NCBI RefSeq assembly: GCF_017302275.1
Contig: NZ_JAFLDR010000004.1
Location: 92,545 to 156,544 of the forward strand
DNA from: Sulfuritalea sp.
GTDB lineage: Bacteria > Pseudomonadota > Gammaproteobacteria > Burkholderiales > Rhodocyclaceae
Direction of reading: 5' to 3'
DNA length: 64,000 nt
A model generated the notes under the pieces. That model worked only from the letters and a program-made list of their open reading frames with translations, was not told the origin of the DNA and did no database searches. Both the position numbers and the translations under genes were made by a program. Positions 58,667 through 64,000 of the stretch are shown one piece after another. Position 1 is the stretch's first letter. Each line of letters opens with the position of its first letter.

Positions 58667-59923
58667 TCACTCCATCAGCAGGAGGCCGCCTACCAGTCCG
58701 GCGGCAATGGCGGCAAAACCCGGCAAGGTGAAGCGAGCGAGCGCCACACCGCCGATGATGGCCACCAGCCCGGTCTTGAAGGCGAGGTTGGAAAGCGTTG
58801 CCAGTGTTATCGCAGTAATAGTTTGGGCCTCGCTCAGCTTGTTCAAGCTGAACATGCGCAAGGAGGACAGCGTGATCGCATCGACGTCGGTCAGGCCCGA
58901 GGCCAGCGCCAGCAAATAGAGGCCGCGATTGCCGGCGATGTCCTGCAGCCAGGCCGAGAGCACCAGCACCAGGGCGTAGAGGGCGCCGAAGGTCAAAGCG
59001 GTCTTGATTTCGGTCGGATTGGCGACCTGCGGCAGGGGCAGCGAGTCGCCGCCCTGCAACTGGCGCCAGCCCCACAGCGTGGCGCCGACGCCCAGCACCA
59101 GGCCAGCGCCCAGCACCGCGACCAGCGAAGGCAGGATCTCCGGTGCGACGATGAAGGAAACCACCGACAGGCGCACCAGGACCACGATGTTGGCGAGCAG
59201 GATGACCACCATCGCGGTGCGCGCCAGTTCGACATGCGCGCGCGCGTGGCGGGCGAAGATCATGGTGGTCGCGGTCGATGAAACCATGCCACCGAAGATT
59301 CCGATCAACGCCGCGCCGTGGCGCGCGCCGACCACGCGCAGGGCGGCGTAGCCGGCCAGCGAAACGCCGGAGATCAGCACCACCATCCACCAGATGTTGC
59401 GCGGGTTGAGCGCGTCGTAGGGGCCGAAGTCGCGGTCGGGCAGGATGGGCAGGATCACCAGCGCCAGCACGCCGAATTGCAGGATCGACAACAGGTCGAC
59501 GTGCGTCAGGCTTTTCGAGATGCCGTGCAGTTGCGCCTTGAAGTAGAGCAGCACGGTCGTCGCGATCGCCAGCATCACCGCGACGGAAGCATGGCCGAAC
59601 CAGACCATGGCGCCCAGCGCATAGCAGACCATCAGCGCGACCACCGAGGTGGTGCCGGGATCGCCGGTGTCGAGCGGATCGGAGACATGGGCGGCGATCA
59701 TCATGGCGGCCACCGCCAACAGGCCGGCGGCGATGATCCAGCCGCTGTCGGTGATCTGCGCCAGAAGGGCGCTGACGCAGCCGAGCAGGCCGACCAGGGC
59801 GAAGGTGCGCAAACCGGCCTTGAGGTCGGACTGGCGCTCGCGCTCCAGGCCGATCAGCAGGCCGATGCCGATGCTGGTGGCAAAGGCCTGCAGGCTTTCG
59901 TACTCGGTTCCGCCGGCGAACAT
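58667..59923 (-). CDS. MgtC/SapB-type membrane protein with DUF4010
   Basis: A 418-residue polytopic protein. The first part has the MgtC N-terminal motif SIGIGLLIGLERERQ and the LRTFALVGLLGCVSALL helix. The second part (about 170-415) is DUF4010, with eight or so hydrophobic segments. Function is unknown; MgtC proteins affect Mg2+ and ATP-synthase homeostasis. ATG 59923 opens right before the MgtC motif. It leads the operon with Memo-AMMECR1, amrS, VanZ and GNAT. Confidence 0.85.
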   Translation of the reverse strand: MFAGGTEYESLQAFATSIGIGLLIGLERERQSDLKAGLRTFALVGLLGCVSALLAQITDSGWIIAAGLLAVAAMMIAAHVSDPLDTGDPGTTSVVALMVCYALGAMVWFGHASVAVMLAIATTVLLYFKAQLHGISKSLTHVDLLSILQFGVLALVILPILPDRDFGPYDALNPRNIWWMVVLISGVSLAGYAALRVVGARHGAALIGIFGGMVSSTATTMIFARHARAHVELARTAMVVILLANIVVLVRLSVVSFIVAPEILPSLVAVLGAGLVLGVGATLWGWRQLQGGDSLPLPQVANPTEIKTALTFGALYALVLVLSAWLQDIAGNRGLYLLALASGLTDVDAITLSSLRMFSLNKLSEAQTITAITLATLSNLAFKTGLVAIIGGVALARFTLPGFAAIAAGLVGGLLLME

Positions 59924-59957
59924 GGGATTTCCCGCGCAATGTCCTATAGGCTGATTA

Positions 59958-59963
59958 TAGAAT
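59958..59963 (+). promoter_or_regulatory. Candidate -10 box placed for a leaderless ispD transcript
   Basis: TAGAAT exactly six bases before the ispD ATG (59970), as at ppx. No ribosome-binding site is visible. Confidence 0.35.
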
Positions 59964-59969
59964 CCGGCC

Positions 59970-60677
59970 ATGAGATATCACGCACTGGTTCCCGCTGCCG
60001 GTTCCGGCTCACGCATGGGCGGGCAGGACGGCGCTGCGCTGCCCAAGCAATACCTGCCGCTGGCCGGGCGGCCGATGATCTGGCACGCGCTGGCGACCTT
60101 GTGCGCGACGCCGGCGATTGCCAGCGTTTTCGTCGTGCTGGCGCCCGAGGACATTCATTGGCCTGCACCGATGATGGAATCGCTGGGACCCAAACTGCGC
60201 GTCCTGCGCTGCGGCGGCGAAACCCGTGCCGCGAGCGTTACCGGAGGCTTGCGCGCGATGGCCTCCGAACCGGGCGCCAGCGGCGACGACTGGGTGCTGG
60301 TGCACGACGCGGCACGGCCCTGCCTGACCGTCGCGCTGGTCGAGAAGCTGATCGCCGAAGTCGGCAACGACGATGCCGGCGGCCTGCTGGCGGTGCCGGT
60401 CGCCGATACCCTCAAACGCGGCGACGAACGCGGCTACGTGCTGCAGACCGTGCCGCGCGAAGGATTGTGGCAGGCACAGACGCCGCAGATGTTCCGCCAC
60501 CGGCTGCTGCTCGATGCGCTCGATTTCGCGCCCAGCGTCACCGACGACGCCAGCGCCATCGAGACGCTGGGCCTGTCGCCGCGCCTGGTGGCGGCCGACG
60601 CCAGCAACCTCAAGGTGACATGGCCGCGCGACCTGCAACTGGCGGAAAGGATTTTGCAGAACCGGGGGCCGGAATGA
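59970..60677 (+). CDS. ispD: 2-C-methyl-D-erythritol 4-phosphate cytidylyltransferase
   Basis: A 235-residue enzyme of the MEP isoprenoid pathway transferring CMP to MEP. The N-terminal CTP-binding loop is [12 protein letters not shown], with the catalytic [13 protein letters not shown], then [11 protein letters not shown] and, at the end, the [11 protein letters not shown] segment. The ATG has a -10-like TAGAAT six bases before it. It overlaps the thioredoxin-like gene as ATGA and diverges from the MgtC-like gene across 46 bases. Confidence 0.94.
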   Translation: MRYHALVPAAGSGSRMGGQDGAALPKQYLPLAGRPMIWHALATLCATPAIASVFVVLAPEDIHWPAPMMESLGPKLRVLRCGGETRAASVTGGLRAMASEPGASGDDWVLVHDAARPCLTVALVEKLIAEVGNDDAGGLLAVPVADTLKRGDERGYVLQTVPREGLWQAQTPQMFRHRLLLDALDFAPSVTDDASAIETLGLSPRLVAADASNLKVTWPRDLQLAERILQNRGPE

Positions 60678-61012
60678 ACGACGCGACGGAACCGACCCGC
60701 GAGGAAATCGACGCGATTGCGGAACCCCTGGTCGTCGAATTCGGCACCTCGTGGTGCGGCCATTGCGCGCGCGCCCAGTCGCTGATCGCTGAAGCATTGG
60801 CAGCGCATCCCGGACTGCGGCACCTGAAGGTCGAGGATGGGCCTGGCCGTCGCCTGGGGCGCAGCTTCCGCGTCAAGCTGTGGCCGACCCTGGTATTCCT
60901 GCGCCAGGGCGTCGAAGTGGCGCGCCTGGTGCGTCCGGACGATGTGGCCACGATCGAAGGTGCGCTGGCGCGGATCGACGCGGCGACCGATCCGCGCCCG
61001 TTACCGAATTGA
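60674..61012 (+). CDS. Thioredoxin-like protein
   Basis: A 112-residue single-domain redox protein, cytoplasmic since no signal peptide is present. The active site is WCGHC (Cys28, Cys31) and the cis-Pro loop is LWPTLVFL. The CGHC centre is a more oxidising one than thioredoxin CGPC. It sits, overlapping on its left, between ispD and ispF, two genes that are usually adjacent. Its relation to the MEP pathway, whose IspG and IspH are iron-sulfur enzymes, is open. Confidence 0.85.
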   Translation: MNDATEPTREEIDAIAEPLVVEFGTSWCGHCARAQSLIAEALAAHPGLRHLKVEDGPGRRLGRSFRVKLWPTLVFLRQGVEVARLVRPDDVATIEGALARIDAATDPRPLPN

Positions 61013-61066
61013 TGGTTGGAATTCGGCTATGCTGATCGCCTGCAACTGCCACCGGGATTCTCCGTG

Positions 61067-61555
61067 ATGAACTCTCCATTTCGCATCGGCCAAGGCTACG
61101 ACGTCCACGCCCTGACGCCCGGCCGCGAGCTGATCCTGGGCGGGGTGCACATCCCGCATCCGCAAGGCCTTTTGGGGCATTCGGATGCCGACGTGCTGCT
61201 GCACGCCATCACCGACGCCGTCCTCGGCGCCGCCGGCATGGGCGACATCGGGCGCATGTTTCCCGACAGCGACGCGCAATGGGAAGGCGCCGACAGTCGG
61301 CGCTTGCTGCGTGGTGCCGTTGCGGCGGTGAATGCCGCCGGCTGGCAGGTGGGCAATATCGACGCCACCATCATCGCCCAGGCGCCGCGCATCGCGCCGC
61401 ATGTCGCCGCGATGCGCGCCAACATCGCCGCCGACCTCGGCATCGAGGTCGATGCCGTCAACATCAAGGGCAAGACCACCGAACGCCTCGGCTTCACCGG
61501 TCGCGGCGAAGGCATCGCCGCCGAAGCCGTGGCCCTGTTGCTGCGCCAGGAATAG
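61067..61555 (+). CDS. ispF: 2-C-methyl-D-erythritol 2,4-cyclodiphosphate synthase
   Basis: A 162-residue MEP-pathway enzyme, a trimer with zinc. [12 protein letters not shown] gives the zinc ligands Asp and His, [20 protein letters not shown] the substrate loop and third ligand, and [18 protein letters not shown] the CMP site. ATG 61067 matches family starts; the open frame to 61016 would add an unconserved extension. It is followed by thpR after 6 bases. Confidence 0.95.
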   Translation: MNSPFRIGQGYDVHALTPGRELILGGVHIPHPQGLLGHSDADVLLHAITDAVLGAAGMGDIGRMFPDSDAQWEGADSRRLLRGAVAAVNAAGWQVGNIDATIIAQAPRIAPHVAAMRANIAADLGIEVDAVNIKGKTTERLGFTGRGEGIAAEAVALLLRQE

Positions 61556-61561
61556 CCGCAC

Positions 61562-62107
61562 TTGGGCGAGGCGCGCCCGCACCGGGTCTTCTTCGCGCTG
61601 TGGCCGGACGCCGCGGCGGTGAGCCGCCTGTCGGCGCTGGCGCAGGAAATGGCCACTGCCGGCGGACGTGCCATGCACCCGGCGACGCTGCACATGACTC
61701 TCGCCTTTGTCGGCTCCGTCACTACGGTGCAACTTGAGGCACTCGAAGGCCTGGCCGCCGGGATACATGGTGAAGCCTTCGACCTCAGCCTCGACCACCT
61801 CGGCTTCTTTCCCCGTGGCGGCATCGCCTGGGCCGGTTGCCGGCGGACGCCGTCGCGCCAGCGCCGACTTTCCGGGGAATTGCACGCGGCGCTGCAGGCC
61901 GCCGGCTTCGTCGTCGATCCGCGGGCGGGGCAGGTGCCGCATGTCACGCTGGCGCGCCGCGTGCGGTCGCCAGAGCTGCCGCCGCTCGATCCGCCGATCG
62001 GCTGGCGGGTGAGCGAGTTCGCACTGGTCGAAAGCCAACTGCATCCGTCGGCCGCAACCTACCGGACCCTGGCGCGCTTTTCCCTCGCCGAAGCGCGCGC
62101 CGATTGA
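61562..62107 (+). CDS. thpR: RNA 2',3'-cyclic phosphodiesterase ThpR
   Basis: A 181-residue 2H phosphoesterase. The two catalytic HXTX motifs are HMTLAFV (His44) and HVTLARR (His127). The start is TTG 61562, six bases after ispF. Residues about 96-103 (SRQRRLSG) are encoded across copy H of the dispersed repeat, in the segment that links the two lobes. Confidence 0.88.
   Translation: MGEARPHRVFFALWPDAAAVSRLSALAQEMATAGGRAMHPATLHMTLAFVGSVTTVQLEALEGLAAGIHGEAFDLSLDHLGFFPRGGIAWAGCRRTPSRQRRLSGELHAALQAAGFVVDPRAGQVPHVTLARRVRSPELPPLDPPIGWRVSEFALVESQLHPSAATYRTLARFSLAEARAD
61848..61869 (-). repeat. Dispersed 22-bp repeat, copy H (exact, inside thpR)
   Basis: Exact consensus on the reverse strand, antisense to thpR, with the AAAGTC left extension shared by E, F and G. 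Confidence 0.75.
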
Positions 62108-62195
62108 ATTAGAATCGCGTCATTGTTGTTGCGCCAGGCCGGCCAGTGCAAGCGGCGGGTGCAAACCCCGCCGAGCCGATCCTGGAGCCGTTGCC

Positions 62196-62738
62196 GTGGT
62201 CAATTTGTTTCGCCTCAGAAAATCGACGCCGCGCCTGGAGCGCCTGCATACGCTCAGCCTGTTCGTGAACCTGACGCCGGCCGAATTGCGCATCGTCGAT
62301 GGCCTGCTGCACGAACGCGACTACCTGGAAGGCGAGGTGATCTTCGACGAAGGCGAGGAAGGCCAGGCGATCTACATCGTCGCTTCCGGAGAAGTCCTGA
62401 TCTGCCGCCAGGAGCATGCGGAGGCGGGGAGTTCCAAGATGGCCGAAGCGGCGATGCCCCACCCGCGCCGGCGCCAGGGCGACAGCGGGCGCGTCGCCCA
62501 ACTCGGCCCCGGCACCTTTTTCGGCGAACTGGCCCTGCTCGACAATTCACCGCGTTCGGCGCAGGCGCGGGCGGCGAAGCCATGCAAGCTGATCGTTTTC
62601 TTCCGCGACGATTTCGTCAGCCTGCTCGACACCCATGCCCGCATCGCCTCGAAGATCTCGCGCGAACTGGCCCGCCACCTCGGCGCCCGGATGCGCACCA
62701 TGGCGCAGGCGATGGGCGCCAACCAGCACGTTGTTTGA
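62196..62738 (+). CDS. Cyclic nucleotide-binding domain protein
   Basis: A 180-residue protein with one cNMP-binding fold (FVNLTPAELRIVDG, EVIFDEGEEGQAIYIVASGEV, then GTFFGELALLDNSPRSAQARA with the phosphate-binding cassette). An insertion of about 25 residues rich in Ala, Glu, Arg and Pro divides the fold. The helix-turn-helix of CRP/FNR is absent, so it is a sensor or adaptor, not a DNA binder. GTG start 62196. It is followed 3 bases on by the AI-2E transporter gene. Confidence 0.82.
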   Translation: MVNLFRLRKSTPRLERLHTLSLFVNLTPAELRIVDGLLHERDYLEGEVIFDEGEEGQAIYIVASGEVLICRQEHAEAGSSKMAEAAMPHPRRRQGDSGRVAQLGPGTFFGELALLDNSPRSAQARAAKPCKLIVFFRDDFVSLLDTHARIASKISRELARHLGARMRTMAQAMGANQHVV

Positions 62739-62741
62739 CAG

Positions 62742-63872
62742 GTGAACGCCTCGCATCCGCCCGAACACGCGCACAGTGCCTCCGGACCGGTGGTCTGGGT
62801 GGCGATCATCGGCGTCACTTGCCTGCTGCTGCTGGTGTTCCAGAAGGTGTTGTGGCTGGTGGTGCCCTTCCTGCTGGCACTGATCCTCTATTACTTCCTC
62901 TATCCGGCGGTCCGCAGCCTGATCTTTCGCGGCATGAGCCGCGATGCCGCGGCCAGCGTCGTGACGCTGGCCTTCCTGGTGCTGCTCGCGCTGGCCGTCG
63001 TTTCGCTGATGCCGCGCCTGACCAGCCAGGTCAGCCATTGGCAAAATACCGTCGATCGTTACGTGCAGGGCGGCACGCAGTTGCTCGACGCTTCCTTGCG
63101 TTCGCTTGAACGCCACTGGTCGACCCTGGAGCGGGCGAAGCTGGCCGATACCGTCGCCGCGCGCCTGAACCAGGGCGCCGGCAACATCAGCGACCACATC
63201 GAACCGGTGGCGCTGGGCATCATGGCCTGGACGCCGTCCTTGTTGCTGGCGCCTTTCCTCGCCTTCTTCTTCCTGCGCGACGGACGCCGCTTCAAGCGCT
63301 TCCTGAGCGCCGCCGTGCCCAACGCCTTTTTCGAACGCACGCTCTACCTGCTGCACGAGATCGACCGCACCGCGCGCGCCTACTTCCAGGGTCTGATCAA
63401 CCTCACCATCCTCGATACCGTGACGCTGGCGGCAGGGCTATGGCTGCTGGGTATCCCCGGGCCGCTGACGCTGGGCGTGATCTGCGCCGTGCTGGCCTGG
63501 GTGCCCTACGTCGGTTCCATCCTCGGCGGCCTCCTGGTGGTGCTGGTGGCCGCCACCGATTTCCCCAACGATCCGGCGATGGCCTACTGGGCGATCGGCC
63601 TCTTCGGCCTGGTGCGCCTGCTCGACGATTTCCTCTACATGCCGCTGACCATCGGCAAGAGCCTGGAACTGCATCCGCTGGTGACCGTGCTGATGATCTT
63701 CGTCGGCGGCGCGGTGGCCGGCGTGTCCGGCCTGATGCTGGTGCTGCCGGTGTTGGGCGTGGTGATGGTGGTCGGCGAGACCATCGGCATGATCGTAACC
63801 GACTCGCGCCTGATGGCACGCCATCGACACGCGCGCAAGCTTCTGCGCGAACAGGTCAGTAGCGACCTCTGA
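62742..63872 (+). CDS. AI-2E family transporter (PerM/YdiK-like)
   Basis: A 376-residue polytopic protein with about seven to eight hydrophobic segments. The pattern VPFLLALILYYFLYPAV at the N-terminus and, in the second half, GLINLTILDTVTLAAGLWLLGIPGPLTLG, with the C-terminal LELHPLVTVLMIFVGGAVAG, is the family signature. GTG at 62742. The name derives from TqsA (autoinducer-2 export); other members move sodium or unknown solutes, so the substrate is undecided. Confidence 0.88.
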   Translation: MNASHPPEHAHSASGPVVWVAIIGVTCLLLLVFQKVLWLVVPFLLALILYYFLYPAVRSLIFRGMSRDAAASVVTLAFLVLLALAVVSLMPRLTSQVSHWQNTVDRYVQGGTQLLDASLRSLERHWSTLERAKLADTVAARLNQGAGNISDHIEPVALGIMAWTPSLLLAPFLAFFFLRDGRRFKRFLSAAVPNAFFERTLYLLHEIDRTARAYFQGLINLTILDTVTLAAGLWLLGIPGPLTLGVICAVLAWVPYVGSILGGLLVVLVAATDFPNDPAMAYWAIGLFGLVRLLDDFLYMPLTIGKSLELHPLVTVLMIFVGGAVAGVSGLMLVLPVLGVVMVVGETIGMIVTDSRLMARHRHARKLLREQVSSDL

Positions 63873-63893
63873 TTATTGAGACTTCCGTAATTC

Positions 63894-64000
63894 ATGACAT
63901 CACCACAGCGTAGCCTGCATCCAGCACGCAGCGATGATCGAAGGGCGTTTCTGAGCGCTCTTGAGTTTGTTTCGCGCGGTCGCGTGCAACTCGCCCAGGT
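63894..64000 (+). CDS. Start of a further gene, cut by window edge
   Basis: ATG 63894 opens a frame that continues to the right edge (35 codons, ending ...SALEFVSRGRVQLAQ). No family is recognisable in so short a piece, and no clear ribosome-binding site precedes it. Confidence 0.35.
   Translation, partial: MTSPQRSLHPARSDDRRAFLSALEFVSRGRVQLAQ

Overview
The window reads as a chromosomal segment of a GC-rich betaproteobacterium. The block smc-zipA-ligA-galU-hpt, the divergent ppk/ppx pair, the rluC-HAD-Rieske-sppA order and the liv-type transporter set fit Rhodocyclales or Sterolibacteriaceae-like lineages best. That placement is an inference from gene content and order; no rRNA is present. 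I found no tRNA, rRNA, CRISPR array, IS transposase or prophage genes.

Layout. 1-6.4 kb: rluC (cut by the left edge), a HAD phosphatase, a Rieske protein and an S49 peptidase, all overlapping. They meet polyphosphate kinase (ppk), which diverges from exopolyphosphatase (ppx). 6.4-10 kb: an Mla-type lipid ABC transporter (STAS-permease, ATPase, MCE protein, lipoprotein). 10-15.3 kb: acyl-CoA synthetase, an enoyl-CoA hydratase homologue and an unusual ACP-FAAL-acyltransferase fusion. 15.3-20.4 kb: a small reverse-strand gene, then livG-F-K-H-M. 20.4-25.7 kb: dsbB and dsbA, then lysR, an HpcH-type aldolase, a semialdehyde dehydrogenase and a LysE exporter. 25.7-35 kb: queF, diverging from smc-zipA-ligA, a short leader ORF, galU, hpt and an HU protein with a histone-H1-like tail. 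35-42 kb (reverse): DUF1015, DAHP synthase, a PIN/Phd toxin-antitoxin pair with a palindromic operator, a repeat-rich intergenic region and mfd. 42-47.9 kb: acnA, DUF456, a metallophosphoesterase, a lipid-kinase-like gene and a decayed GGDEF fragment. 47.9-55.2 kb (reverse): an eight-gene Mrp/Mbh-like cation antiporter operon, a CaCA exchanger and a PsiE-like gene, followed by a gene-poor stretch. 55.2-59.9 kb (reverse): an operon with the complete AmmeMemoRadiSam set, Memo and AMMECR1 being fused. 59.9-64 kb: ispD, a thioredoxin-like gene, ispF, thpR, a cNMP-binding protein, an AI-2E family transporter and the start of another gene.

The least expected signal is a dispersed short repeat: AGTCGGCGCTGGCG, two free bases, then ACGGCG. 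Five exact copies, two one-mismatch copies and one half-copy are scattered from 12 to 62 kb. They lie both between and inside genes (smc, hpt, the dagK-like gene, mrpD, thpR). The four copies before 38.3 kb are on the + strand and the four after 42.1 kb are on the - strand. Two other repeat elements are also present: a 67-bp one read in frame within mfd, and an 87-bp one with 10-bp terminal inverted repeats.
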